This document shows positions 43,956-54,982 of a DNA stretch of 64,000 nucleotides, in pieces. Source of the stretch: Podospora pseudoanserina. Taxonomy: Eukaryota > Ascomycota > Sordariomycetes > Sordariales > Podosporaceae. Below the pieces are notes generated by a model, which searched no databases, had not been told where the DNA came from, and saw only the letters and a list, made by a program, of their open reading frames with translations. Numbering within the stretch: position 1 is the first letter of the stretch; each line of letters opens with the position of its first letter. The translations under genes were made by a program, and so were the position numbers. The DNA is taken from NCBI RefSeq assembly GCF_035222485.1, contig NC_085925.1, forward strand, positions 4,120,098 through 4,184,097, written 5' to 3'.

Positions 43956-45644
43956 CTACAGCTTGTGGGTGCCACCTGGAATCTTCCGGCAAAAACAGGA
44001 AGCCATGACGGAAACATCTGCTACCGCTAAAGCAATCTGCAACTGGGGCCACACAATCTTGGCCTCGACTTCCCTCTTGAGCGTGGTGAGGCATTCGTGA
44101 TAGCCATGCAATGCCCACACATTATTTCGGTGCTGCAAGGCTCGGGGAAGGGTGCCATCGAATCCCAAATCCGCTGCATACACCGCAAGGGCCTCTTCTA
44201 CTCTTCCCTGCTCCAACAGCAGAGCCCCATAAGCATGCCTGGTCGGCTGCATCCAGCCCCAGGGCTCATCATACGGCAGAGCATCATCCAGCTCAATAGA
44301 CCTGCGCAGATGCTCAAAACCCAGCTCGATATTTCCCCGACGATACTCCAACTCTCCATCCAACATGGCAGAGGCGATAGCTAGGATAGCTTGGCACGGG
44401 TTGTTGAAGACTGTCCTTGAGGCGGGCACGGTCTTGACAGCACTCTGGAACTGAGCTCGCGCTTCCTCGGCCTCTTGGAATCTCCCGGTATTGGCGAAAG
44501 CCACACCCTTTGCGTAGAGAATCATGGCCGTCGTGGAACAGTATAACGACTTGTCTTTTGGTAAAGGGAGACGCTGTATGGCCTGCCACTTACCAAACCT
44601 AACGAGCGCATGTACCCTCATGGCAAGAAATCCCTCCAGCCAGTCGGCCATTGGCGGCGATTGCACTCTCAGAAGCTCTTCCGGTATCGCCTCTTCGAGC
44701 AACTGGGCTGTTTCTAGAGCCACTGCGGACTGTCCCGCAAACATGGCAGCATAAAGCCGAAAATGCAAGTCGTGGCAGCGGTACAGACTGTAAAAGTTGA
44801 TGGCGCCGTCTCTTTGCACAGACTTCTGGTCCGCCCGCACAGCCGCCGAGTTGGAAGTTATCGCGGAACGGTAATCTCCGCAGAGCATGTAAATGTGAGA
44901 TGGCATGTGGTTGAGATGGCCCGAGTCGGGGATGATGCCCAACAGTCTGTCGGCCGCGTTCAGGGCAAGCTCGGGCTGGACCGACATCTCCATGAGGTGA
45001 ATGTAAAGGTGAAGCATTCCAGGGTGGTTTGGGTGCTTGGAGAGGGCGTCATCCAAGGCCGCTTTGGCATCCAGTGTCCTCGCCCCCTTGGTCGGTGCTC
45101 CTGTTCGCAAGTCCCAGAGGTCCCATGGTGTCAGGTTCAACAAGGCGTCGACATAGACGGCGGCCACGTCGGGATGGCTTGGGTGAGCATTGTATGCCAC
45201 TTCCATGGCTTGCGCAAACGTGTGGTTCCAGACGTATCCCTGCTTAGCCTCTCCTCGATCTTGTGGGTACCGATGCTGGAGAGCCTCAACAAGTGCTCGC
45301 TCCACCGGCGCCGCCGCCGCCGCCTTTGCCAATGCCGCAACCACAGCTTCTCTGGCCCGCCGCAGGTTTCGGCTTCCTTCCTCGTCATCAAAGGCAGCCC
45401 ACGGCTTGTTGTAGTTGGGACCCAGGGCATAAGCAAGACCCCAGTATGCCATGGCGCAGTCGGGGTCTGTCAGAGCCGCCCGCTCAAAGCACTTGACGGC
45501 CTCTTCATGGTTGAACCCGTAGCACCACACGAGCCCACGGTTGAACCATATCTGTGTATCGTGGCTTCTGGTGGTGATGGTCATGTAAAAGTCGCCAAGG
45601 TCGTAGTAGTCTTCCGTCTTATCTGGGGGAGGTTGGAGCCCCAT
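43956..45644 (-). CDS. Tetratricopeptide-repeat protein
   Basis: 562 residues, single exon. The ATG at 45644 (MGLQPPPD) is the first in the frame; the frame extends upstream only from a GTG. Helical TPR-like repeats run through the protein: WFNRGLVWCYGFNHEEAVKCFERAA, YWGLAYALGP, LDDALSKHPNHPGMLHLYIH, KGVAFANTGRFQEAEEA, YGALLLEQGRVEEALAVYAADL. The central part holds HMPSHIYMLCGDYRSAI, with a His-Met-Pro-Ser-His motif strongly kept in this bacterial/fungal TPR family. No signal peptide or membrane span, so it is likely cytosolic. Function in the family is unknown; TPRs mediate protein contacts. The C-terminus (ASCFCRKIP) is loosely conserved. An additional spliced upstream exon cannot be excluded. 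Confidence 0.82.
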   Translation of the reverse strand: MGLQPPPDKTEDYYDLGDFYMTITTRSHDTQIWFNRGLVWCYGFNHEEAVKCFERAALTDPDCAMAYWGLAYALGPNYNKPWAAFDDEEGSRNLRRAREAVVAALAKAAAAAPVERALVEALQHRYPQDRGEAKQGYVWNHTFAQAMEVAYNAHPSHPDVAAVYVDALLNLTPWDLWDLRTGAPTKGARTLDAKAALDDALSKHPNHPGMLHLYIHLMEMSVQPELALNAADRLLGIIPDSGHLNHMPSHIYMLCGDYRSAITSNSAAVRADQKSVQRDGAINFYSLYRCHDLHFRLYAAMFAGQSAVALETAQLLEEAIPEELLRVQSPPMADWLEGFLAMRVHALVRFGKWQAIQRLPLPKDKSLYCSTTAMILYAKGVAFANTGRFQEAEEARAQFQSAVKTVPASRTVFNNPCQAILAIASAMLDGELEYRRGNIELGFEHLRRSIELDDALPYDEPWGWMQPTRHAYGALLLEQGRVEEALAVYAADLGFDGTLPRALQHRNNVWALHGYHECLTTLKREVEAKIVWPQLQIALAVADVSVMASCFCRKIPGGTHKL

Positions 45645-46481
45645 CGTGGCGGATTCACGCGTCTTGGTATCCTGGACTGCCTGCCGTTTTGAGCCTGGGC
45701 CCAAGACTGGTTGATAAGATGCTGGCCGCTCTTGGCGAGTGTTTGCAACGCTGTATGCCACAGTTCGGAGGGGATTGTTTGATGACTGGTGACCTTGGGC
45801 TCAAACGTCATTTTACCCAAAGAGCCAACAAACGCCACCACGTGTTTTGTTTGGGTTGCGGGTACCTGATCGCCGAGAAGCGAGTGCGGGGTTTCGGGTT
45901 GGGGGTTGGGATTTGACCCGTAGGAATTATAAGTGTTTGAAACGAGAGTGTCCCGCCATTTCCAACCGTCCCAGCCCAGCTTTGAACCAGACTTTTAACC
46001 TTCGGTACTGTCAGTCCGCCGTCACATCGGACACAAGCATCCCCGAATCGGAGCAACTAGTCTAGTAAGCTAGATTTTGAAATCACCACTTCGCCATCTT
46101 GGCCAATCTGTTCTTAGCCAACCAGGTCGCTGTTTAACCGCACACGGGCATACGTGACCCATTCGTTGCGACGCAAATGTCTACACAACCCAGCTTCGGC
46201 CGTGTTGATGACCCAGCCAGCCATCATCGCACGTTTTTGACGTGCTCTTCTTTTTGCATCACCATGATCTTGCACTGTCAGGCCTGCCGCATCCGGCAAA
46301 GTTGATCGTCAGCGTGGCATCCCGAACCGTTGTCATACATGGCCTACTCGGTTGGCATTGCTGGATGAGGCAGGTTCGTCCATATCGAGAACCCCGTTTT
46401 GTGACCGACGACCAGCAGTTGGTCGGAAACCGCCGATGGTTTCCTTGTCGTTGTGAGGATGAGACGAAGAAAGGGATCAAG
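45645..46481. other. Divergent intergenic, TPR and phospholipase genes
   Basis: Promoter regions of two divergent genes. A GTG-started in-frame extension of the TPR frame reaches 45761 but looks non-conserved. No further gene supported. Confidence 0.5.
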
Positions 46482-46488
46482 TATAAAA
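46482..46488 (+). promoter_or_regulatory. TATA box of the phospholipase A2 gene
   Basis: TATAAAA located 75 bases before the ATG at 46557, with a C/T-rich stretch (46505-46545) between them that suits a transcription start. Confidence 0.6.
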
Positions 46489-46556
46489 CCATACCATGGG
46501 CGTCCAGACCTCATCATTGCTCCTCATCCTCTTCACCCCCTCTCAAAGCCGCCGCC

Positions 46557-47160
46557 ATGAAACTCTCCCTCCTCGCTTTTCTTCCCGCCGTCCTGGCCTT
46601 GCCCGCGGCCGAATCGTCGGGCATCGTGTCCAGACAGACAGCCGTTGCCACGACCGACAACTATATCTTCACTCTGACCCTCCCTCAGTTCACCGTCAGG
46701 CGCAACAACCGCAACCCGGCGTCTCTGGACTGGAGCTCGGATGGCTGCTCAAACTCCCCCGACAACCCGTTTGGCTTCCCATTTACTCCCGCCTGCCACC
46801 GCCACGACTTTGGTTACAGAAACTATAAGAAGCAAAGCCGGTTCACGGATGCCAACCGCAAGAGGATCGATGACAAGTTCAAGGTTGAGTATGTACCTGT
46901 CTTGTGGAATTACGGGCCCATTGAATGGATGTTAACCATGTCGCAGTCTTCTTTACCAGTGCAGCTCCAACGGCCACGGTGCCGTCTGCCGTGCTCTGGC
47001 GGATGTCTACCATGCTGCCGTTAGAGCGTTTGGTGGGAGCGGAGCCAGCAAGAGAGAGGAGGAAGAGGATTGGGTCAAGATTTACGAGGAGAAGCTCGCC
47101 ATTTACAACGAGCTCGTCAAAGAGGCCCAGGCCACGGGTGAGCTGTGGACATTGGAGTAG
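46557..47160 (+). CDS. Secreted phospholipase A2 (prokaryotic/fungal type)
   Basis: Calcium-dependent enzyme releasing the sn-2 fatty acid from phospholipids. 181 residues in two exons, 46557-46888 and 46947-47160, with a 58-nt intron (GTATGT...CAG). Signal peptide (KLSLLAFLPAVLALP) then a pro-segment ending at VSRQ. Catalytic core CHRHDFGYRNYKKQSRF, with the His-Asp pair; upstream DGCSNSPDNPFGFPFTPAC supplies the calcium-loop region and the first Cys of a disulfide. After the intron, the second pair CSSNGHGAVCRALADVYHAAVRAFG continues the helix bundle. The C-terminal 30 residues are a charged helix. Length and motif order match fungal group XIV enzymes. The gene is divergent from the TPR gene. 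Confidence 0.92.
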
Positions 47161-47505
47161 ATTGATGACTTGATGATCATGATATATCAGATACCTACAA
47201 AAGCTGTCTCGTTGGGTGCTCAAATTGTGGTGTCATGGCTCAGGGGATTAGGGGTAGTAAACATGACATTGCCTTGGCCTCCATGATGCTCGAGGTTTCC
47301 ATCACTTTGATCCTGGCGACGTGACTGCTTGGTGGATGCCAAAGTTGGCCACTCATGTGTCTCTGAACGGATTCGTAAAACTCGACATTGCATCGTTACC
47401 CTAAAAGCTATGTACCCTGCCTCCCACCATATGTGTACATACTGTTACAAAACCATACCCGTACCTATACCGCTGCACCCACTCCAAATATCATTCCTTA
47501 CTATA
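47161..47505. other. Intergenic between convergent phospholipase and multicopper oxidase genes
   Basis: 3' flanks of two convergent genes. Nothing coding is seen. Confidence 0.6.
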
Positions 47506-49501
47506 TCACCGGACCTCTTTGACCTTCCCGCCCTCAATTCTCATTCTTCTTGTTTTGGGAGCAGGGTCTTGGGCGTCACGCTTGCTGTGCGTGGCCCAGT
47601 ACTCGTCGAGAACCTCCAAGACTTCCTCGACATTGTTGTAGGGCTGCAGTCTGGCCATGAACTGAATCTTTTCGGTGATGGCAGCCGTGGTGAACTTGGC
47701 AGCCGTGACCGGCTCGGCTCTCCATCTGGCCTCCATGGGGTCACGGAACGCGGTCTCGTTGTAACCCAGGTCAGTCAGAGCAGTGACGTTGAAGGCAGCC
47801 ATCATGTCGTGCTAGTGTCAAGGTTAGCTCTGCGCTCAGGGCGACGGGCAGAAGAATACTTACATCCTCGTGAATCAGGTTGTGGCAGTGGAACATGTAG
47901 ACTCCGTCCCATGGGGCGTAATGGGCCTCCACTCTGACAATCTCGTTGGGCGCAAGCCAGACAACATCCTTCAAACCCTGGGCCTCGTAGTTGTAGACCG
48001 GTCTGCCATCGTCATTCGAACGCCACAAGACTTTGAAGTCGACCAGGTGAATGTGGATTGGGTGGCTCCATCCGCCGCCGCCGTTCTCGAGCTCCCAAAT
48101 TTCAACCTTGCCGCGGGGAACATTGGCAAGCACACGGTTGTTGACATCAGCAAAGACGACTCCGTTGATCTGCCATTCGCCATTGGAGCGGTCAAACTTA
48201 AAGTGTCTGTCCACACCGGTTCCATCAGGGGTGGGCCAGTCGACAGTAGCTAGAGTGCTGGGAACGGAGCTGGTGTCGGTCACTGGGGTGTTGCCAACGA
48301 TGAATCTCATGACCTTGTTGGTATGGAGGTAATCGTCGTCCTGGCCCACGTCGTCCGTGTTGCGCAAGGTGATGTTTTGGCCAGCAAATGGCGAAAAGTC
48401 AAAGACAACCTCGTACCGCTCTCCCATGCTGATGTAAAGGTCGTTTGTGGTGGCTGGTGAGGTCATCAAGCCGGCATCTGTGGCAATGACTTGGAAAGGG
48501 ATCTTGGCTGAACTGCCGGTTTGACGCTGGAAGTAGAGCTTGAAGGTGCGGGAGACGGCAGCGTCGAGGAAGCGGAGGCGGTACTTGCGAGGCTCAACGT
48601 TGAAATATGGCCAGGGCTGGCCGTTGACGTGGATAACATCGCCAAAGAGCGAGTCCGTCTCACCATTGGTGGTGAACAGACTGCCATTGTTGTTGTACTG
48701 CTTGGAAGAGAGCACCAGAGGAATATCATGAACACCGTAACCTGAGGGAAGGTTCAGGACGTCCTCGGCAGGATCATGAATGATGTAGGCCCCAGCTTGG
48801 CCTTGTAGGTGTCAGCGGATAAAAAAAAGCTGCAGGGATGGCCATCATACCAAAATATGCATTCTCAGCAGTGTGCATGAATGCGTGATCGTGGTACCAC
48901 AGGAAACGGGCTGCCTGTTGGTTGGGATAGTAGTAGTCCTTGAACTCGCCTGGCATGGTCACATCCTCTGCCCAACCATCCCAAGGAGCGCGCTATTCGA
49001 CAAATGTCAGTCACCAGCCATCAAAGCCACGACAAGGAGACTCACAGAGTATGACCCGTGGAGATGGACCGAGTTTTCGATGCTGGCATTGTTGACGAAG
49101 CGCACAACAGCCTCATGGCCTCTCTCTACGACAAAGGTCGGACCGGGAGAGATGCCGTCGTAGCCAACAAGAGTTGCGGGGCCCTTGTTTGGATACACTT
49201 GTTGGGTGAACCGGTTGATGTAAACCTCGTAATAGTGAATGGGGTTACCAGTCACTGGGTTGGTAACGGTCCTATGATTGAATCAATACCCCAAGTCAAG
49301 CAAAGGTTATGAGAGAAAAGCTCACAGTTTGGGCGTCTTGACCGGAGGAATAGGCAGAGGAAATTGGTAAAGCCAGGAATAGGTAGGACTCTCCCAATCC
49401 TTTCTGGCGACCAGCTTGTGCTTTTGCTCAGGCGTAGCCCGACCCAAGACAACAGGCGAGGCCGAGACGGCGAGAAGAGCGGAAGTGAGGATGGACAACA
49501 T
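47506..49501 (-). CDS. Multicopper oxidase, bilirubin-oxidase-like
   Basis: Secreted blue-copper enzyme that oxidises phenols or tetrapyrroles while reducing oxygen to water. 595 residues in five exons: 49501-49326, 49271-49046, 48992-48851, 48801-47864, 47811-47506. Signal peptide (LSILTSALLAVSASPVVLG). All four copper-ligand segments are present: SVHLHGSY, FLWYHDHAFMHTAENAYFG, HPIHIHLVDF and FHCHNLIHEDHDMM; the last ends with Met as axial ligand of type-1 copper, as in bilirubin oxidase. Intron 3 (48802-48850) ends in AAG, needed to join YFG to QAGAYIIHD. The C-terminal extension of about 65 residues is charged. Whether it acts on phenols or bilirubin-like compounds cannot be told. Confidence 0.92.
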
Positions 49502-51995
49502 TGCGGGAGATGGAAGGGAGGAAGCCGCTTGAGGAGAGATATCTTTCGAGTCCCAGACGCAGGAAGTCTGGTTCTTTTATCCCTCCTCACGACACCCTCG
49601 CAACTCGGGAGGTGGAGTCCCAGGAGCAGTGAATCATTTTGACGCCCGGCTTGCGCCGCTTGGGCTCAACTCGCCACTATTTGGATTCTGAACAGCTCCA
49701 TTCACAATGTGATGGTGCTAGTGGACCGATAGTCTCGTCAATCGGGTCGTGATGGTGGTGGGCACAGGGCAAGACGGCAAGAACTTCCTTGAGTCGTCAA
49801 GTTGTAGACCTCATGAACTCAAATCCGAGGAAAGTGCAAGCGTGGATGCATCCACCACCTTCAATATCACGCTGGGGTGTTTGGCCAAGATCCTTGTGGT
49901 GGATGCATCAGTCATAAAGTGACCCCAGGTGACTGACCAGCGCCTCTTCCTTTGCATTCGGTGTGTGCTAAAAGGGGAATTCTTACCCTTGATTATTGGC
50001 ACCAAGAGCATGCAACAGGAGCCTCGCGGCGTGGCAGCCACACGTGGTGGTTGAGAGAGAGAGGCATTGTTATCGATATCTTCCTACCCCAGTCTGACCG
50101 TTTGTTTCCCAAGAAATGGTGGTTTGCTTAGCCGAGATAAGCTTTGTCAAGACACTAACATCGAAAGGGCCGTTGACGGCTTGGTTTCCCCAAGGCCGAC
50201 CGTATATTTGGCGTTCAATACATTGAGGCTTAGCAGCGGGCATCACGGCGGGATCACAACATCAATGTCCTGCATTAGGCCTCAGGTCTAGACTTTGCCA
50301 CGAGATCAGGGAATCTTCAGGCACGATTCTGCACTTGGCTTCTTCCATATGTTTCCCCGAAGAGCTGGATACTAGCTCCTGACTTGAACCGATGGCGCTA
50401 CTAGCGCCTCACTCCCGCACATGGATCGCTCTGGCGTTATCCTCTTTTGGTTTTCTATCTCGTATTCTTGGCATCGTGTCCAGGATGCTATCCGACGGAT
50501 TCCGAGCCCATGTTTCCACCCATTTGCTTCTTTACAGCTTCTGTCGAGGCGCGATGGACGACGTGAATGGTGCATGTTTGCGGCGAGAAAAGGGGCAAGG
50601 GGTAAATGATTGGACCAAGCTCTCCATGTCCACAACCTTGACCCCCATGTCATCTCATGTCATCCCATGTCAGCCCGTGTCAACTTTCCCGCCATACAGC
50701 CCAAGGCTTGCATCATGTCAGACGTTTTCATCGCTGTATCGTCTGCCACTGCCGGATTGACATTGACCCGACTGACTGACGAGGGAGTGTTTCCGTCGAT
50801 GCAGCAGCTCTGGTTCGGCACTTCTAAACGAACACAACAAGCGAACTCGGCTGGGGGCGGAGTTAGCGTCGTGGTTGCATCTCCGCACGGCACGACCCAC
50901 GAATGCTACCCTAAATCCGAATTATTGACAGGCGTCTGTGATGGCTACTCCCGCGCTAAGCCTTGTACATATTGGGAGTGAACTCGAGCAGACGGAACTT
51001 TCCCCGCACCCTACTTCGATGGTTTGCCAGCTGCACATGTCAAAGACAAAGGTGCCCACAATCCTCCGCGGATGCATACAGACAAAAGGAGCAGGAATAC
51101 GCGACATCTGTCGGGTAGACTTGCTGCTGCTGGAACCAATATGATAATCGATAGTCCAACTCCCATCAAAAAGAAATGAGCTCGTTTCTTTAGAAAGGTG
51201 TATGAAACCGAGCGAGTCGAACTATTGGGTGCTTTGGAAGCAGCACGGTGAATCTATTTTGAGAGAGCTCGGGAGCTCCCAGTGCTCAGGCCCGCTCCAG
51301 GCCTGCCGCGGGTGGCGAACCGTGGTTGAGGCTCGGCAGTTTGGTCGATCTTGTGACATGGCCGGTATAGTATAGGTGTTTTCTCTGTCTGTCCTGTCTC
51401 GCTTATTCTGCGGTGGTAGTATCAGAGGGTGTCAGTTCGGGGCTTTTAGCTAAGGGATGCAAACCCACTGACAGACCTACCTCTTGGTCATCACCAAGCA
51501 GCCAAGCATCCTCGAACCTTAGGTTTCATTGTCTTTGTAAATACTTCTTGCCAAGCATCCGAGAGCGACATCCTCCTGCAGTGGGTCGACTGGGCCGCAG
51601 TCGCTCACCATTTCCGTAATGAGATGCGAGGTATCAACATGAACAACACCATGTCTATGTCGCCCTTGAGCTCGGGGGCCATCTCTACGGCAATGCCCAG
51701 AATATCGAATCGTCGGATTGGGAAGGTACCTCGGGATCTGTTCAGAATTACTACCCAGTAGTCTACAATGAGTCAACCTTGGAAGGTCGAGCCGATATGA
51801 ATAGTCATGTAGTTATGAACAAGTTGTACAAGGTGAAATGACTGAACCGGTTGGAGTTGCCGAGATTATGTTGAGATGTTCAAAAGTATAAAGACACAGG
51901 AATTTGTCCTTGGGAATTCAGTTGGAATCAGCCTCGGACAACCGGTTCCATCAAACCATTCGTCACTGAACCATACACTGCCCAGACTTTGAGCC
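49502..51995. other. 2.5-kb intergenic stretch
   Basis: Divergent region between the multicopper oxidase and the last protein-coding gene. Minus-strand GATAAAAG near 49573-49580 may be the oxidase TATA box. A short tandem repeat of a CATGTCATCC-like decamer lies at 50646-50682. Open frames at 50392-50760 and 51519-51776 carry no family signal. No gene supported. Confidence 0.5.
50646..50682. repeat. Decamer tandem repeat
   Basis: Four imperfect copies of a CATGTCATCC-like unit, diverging toward CAGCCCGTGTC. No coding context. Confidence 0.7.
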
Positions 51996-54079
51996 ATGCT
52001 TGTGCTCTTCCCACTTCTCTGCCTCGTCCTCGGGGCCTTGGGGGTTGACATCCCCATGTGGCTGGACGGAGCTCTTGTTGAGTAAGTGACACCAAACGTT
52101 GGCTTTGTAGGCTTGAACACTGACCTGAGAAGTGCCACCGCCACCGATGATTCCTACAACACTGGAGGAACCATCTCGGTCAATGGATGGACAGTCCAGG
52201 TTCCCAAGAACATGTTGGTTACCTTTCCAGCGGCCTATGTGCCCTGGAAGGACTTTGTAGCTCAAAAGGCTGCCGTCATAGGATACGAGGTCAATGTGTG
52301 TCTCTCACATCATCCGACACCGTCAAGAATATACTAACCGAACAATAGGTCGCTGGCAACATTGTGAATGGCGTCTCGATCGCAGCCCAGATTATTGTTC
52401 AGGAGTTCGCGATGGAGATCAACCAGGGCTATATTGAGGAGATCAACTTCGACGGCACCATGAAGATTCTGAACGGCCCCATCATTCGAATCAACGACCC
52501 CAATGCCGTCTTCTCAGTCGGCTATTCCTCCCCCTTTATGGTGGCCGATGACAAGAGCCCTAGCGTCAGCTCATTCTCTGGCTTCCCCATGTGTGTCCCT
52601 CGGTCGTCCAACGACACACTTTGCCCATCCTCGCAGCGGCCTGTTGTTGCTGGCACCCCACGCAGAATCTTGTAAGTACGAATCGGCTCAAAGGTGTCTG
52701 TTGACTAACCCAAAGTAAACAGTCAAGCCCCCGACCCGTTGGTCATGGCTCCTTTCCTTCCTGGAGACTTTATCATGTACAGAGGCTTCCGCAACGCGCA
52801 GAACCAGCTCATCTGCTTCGACATTGTCGCCTGGAACGTTCAGATCACCACCACAGGCAGCCCAGCTTACATCAGAGTGGAAGAGACACTTGTTGGCGTG
52901 TACACTCCCAACACCAACGCCGAGGTGGCCGAAACACGGTTCATCGGCTACACGAGTGATCCCAGCGTCACCGTCTCCATCAGCGCCATTGATATCGATC
53001 CCTGCACCGGCCATGAAACCTACAGATCTATCGGTGTTGGACAGGCCCGTCCTGAAGAGGGTGGACGCAACAAGTGGCTCGCGCGCATCGACGGGACCAC
53101 CCCTTCCATCTACACGCGTGAGTACCGCATGGTTGCCTCTAGCGGGACTGTGGTCACCAGGAACGGAATTGTAGCGGGCGAGTATGTCGCTCCCATTCTC
53201 GAGTGGATTCAACCTGAGCTCCTCGTTCCCGGTATCGAGCCCATCATCAACGAGTATGCCGCCATGTCCCATCTGACTCGTGGTGTCGGTCCCGACGAGG
53301 ATGGCAACATCTTTGGTCCCCTCGACCCCTTCCCCCAGTCCGGCGTCACCGTCTTCAACATTTCGACTTGTGCCGGGCCGGTCACCCCTGGAGAGCCGGG
53401 CGAGGGGGAGTCACAGACAGCCAACCCCCGTATCGATGCCACGATCCCCATCTCTGCCACCGGAAGCCAAGTTGCCACCGTTCCTCACACCAAGCGTCTC
53501 TATGTCCGTCACGATGACACCTTTACCCTTCGCGGCTACCAGGACAACAACAACATGGGCAGCAACGACACCCTGACCTGGAGCTGGTCCGTGTTGACCG
53601 ATCAGTCTGCTGGAACCCAGTCCAACCTTGTCACTTTCACCCCTTCGTCTGACTCCAAGTCCATCTCGGTCCGCTTTGCCAACTCTGCACCCACCGGCGA
53701 GTACGTGTTCCAGCTCGCCATTTCGTCGGCAAACCACAACACCACGGGTAACTTCACCTACACCGTTTCGGTGTTCTCTGGGCCGGATATCGTGTCCGTT
53801 GATGCCGTCACCTGGACGAGCGGCCAGAGTGGCACCATCGGTGTCACTTGCAGCAGTTTGTATCTAGTCGACTGGAAGGTCAACATGCAGGTAACTTATC
53901 CCGGTGACAGGGGCACCACAACCAGCGCTATGGCGGCAACTCCTCCCGGCAGTGGGTTGTGGTCCTTCTCCTCGAGACGGGTTGACCGGCCTGGCACTAT
54001 CACATGCAGGAGTGCACTCAACGGACAGGCAACGCGATCTGGGACCACGGCGAAGCGCGCGGTGCAGCTCAAGGCCTGA
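51996..54079 (+). CDS. Large secreted protein of unknown function
   Basis: 642 residues in four exons, 51996-52081, 52133-52295, 52349-52671, 52723-54079. Signal peptide (MLVLFPLLCLVLGALGV). The first 400 residues form one conserved-looking unit: ISVNGWTVQVPKN, FPAAYVPWKDFV, NGPIIRINDPNAVFSVGY, FSGFPMCVPRS, DPLVMAPFLPGDF, RFIGYTSDP, DIDPCTGHETYR. The C-terminal 190 residues are Thr/Ser-rich beta strands resembling an immunoglobulin-like sandwich (LTWSWSVLTDQS; SKSISVRFANSAPTGEYVFQLAI). I know similar ascomycete proteins only as hypothetical. Intron 1 (52082-52132) has a tandem acceptor GAGAAG; both uses keep the frame, differing by one codon. It is the last protein gene before the tRNA pair and the RIP-degraded region. 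Confidence 0.85.
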
Positions 54080-54181
54080 GGTGGGAGGATAAGAGGGACA
54101 TATGTTTGTCAATGTTAGCTAGCATTTTGCCCGTGTCAAAAAATTATAACCTTGTCTCGCCCTCATGCAAAAGTAATGTTT

Positions 54182-54263
54182 CGACCCACGCGCGACTCGA
54201 ACACGCAATCTTCAGAGGTAATTTTAACCGAAATCTGACGCCTTACCATTTGGCCAGCAGGCC
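54182..54263 (-). tRNA. tRNA-Arg (TCG) with 10-nt intron
   Basis: Cloverleaf on the minus strand. Acceptor GGCCTGC pairs with GTGGGTC (three G-U pairs). D-arm GCC...GGC, anticodon stem TCAGA/TCTGA, T-arm GCGTG-TTCGAGT-CGCGC, discriminator G. The loop reads TTTCGG then C after removal of 54218-54227, giving anticodon TCG. Box A (TGGCCAAATGG) and box B (GTTCGAGTC) are intact. A four-T Pol III terminator lies about ten bases downstream. The three G-U acceptor pairs mean it could be a slightly decayed copy. Confidence 0.78.
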
Positions 54264-54424
54264 ACCAATGTGAGTATTATATGCTATTAGATACTTTTTC
54301 CTGTAAAAGGACCAGGCTCCTCTTTGGATAACTATAGTACTTGGAAAGTTGCACAGTGGTAGGCCAGTCCTAGGTAACAAAAACAAAAATGTTGTCTACT
54401 ATATGGTAGTTAAAATATACAAAA

Positions 54425-54510
54425 CGATCCGCCCAGGGGTCGAACCTGGAACCTCCTGATTGCAGAATGTAATATCGTAGTCAGACGCGCTGCCATTACG
54501 CCAGCGGACC
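54425..54510 (-). tRNA. tRNA-Arg (ACG) with about 14-nt intron
   Basis: Cloverleaf on the minus strand. Acceptor GGTCCGC pairs with GCGGATC, T-arm CCAGG-TTCGACC-CCTGG, anticodon stem TCTGA/TCAGG, discriminator G. U33 precedes ACG; the intron is 54461-54474. Box A is TGGCGTAATGG and box B is GGTTCGACCCC. A four-T terminator follows at once. Another reading of the interrupted loop would change the anticodon, so identity is less sure than the presence of a tRNA. Confidence 0.75.
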
Positions 54511-54537
54511 TGTTGAATTAATTAACGAATTGCAGAT

Positions 54538-54982
54538 TGTTACATTTAACCCAACAATAGGTCGTATAGTATGTGGGGTGCGGGGCGTCCTCAGCTAATC
54601 ATTAGGAAGGTTAGGAGGCACTTAATTAGGGCTGGCTAGAAGTGCTGTGGCGCTAAGGCACACGAGCACTCTATAGAATGCAAGATGCTTAAGGTGATTA
54701 AAAGTATAGCACGACGAGTACTTTATAGGATATAATGCGCTAGGAGTAATTAGGGCTATGATATAATAAGTACTTCGAGGTCCCGAGGTCTATATATAGA
54801 GAAACTAAATAGCTAGCAAATAGTTCTGCAGTATATAATTTACTATTATATTTATACTATTATATATTTATAATAAAATAATTTATTATATATTATTTAG
54901 CTGTACCGAATTAATTATTAAAAGCTACTTTTAACTAAATATTAAAATAATAAGAAAATATATAAATTCTGTAGTTATATAT
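54538..54982 (+). repeat. Diverged LTR remnant related to the chromovirus LTR
   Basis: Starts TGTTACATTTAACCCAACAATAGG, which aligns to the first bases of the intact LTR (TGTCACAGTTAAGCC...). The middle matches the intact LTR at GAGGTCTATATATA, TAGTTCTGCAGTATATAATTTA and TATATTATTTAGCTGTACCGA. The length, about 440, is near the 420 of the intact LTR. Divergence includes insertions and transversions, so it is an older relative and not a partner of the element downstream. It begins 27 bases upstream of the mature 5' end of tRNA-Arg(ACG). Confidence 0.7.

Noticed and set aside
44763-45692. 309-codon open frame, plus strand
   Set aside because: Shadow of the TPR gene; no domain on this strand.
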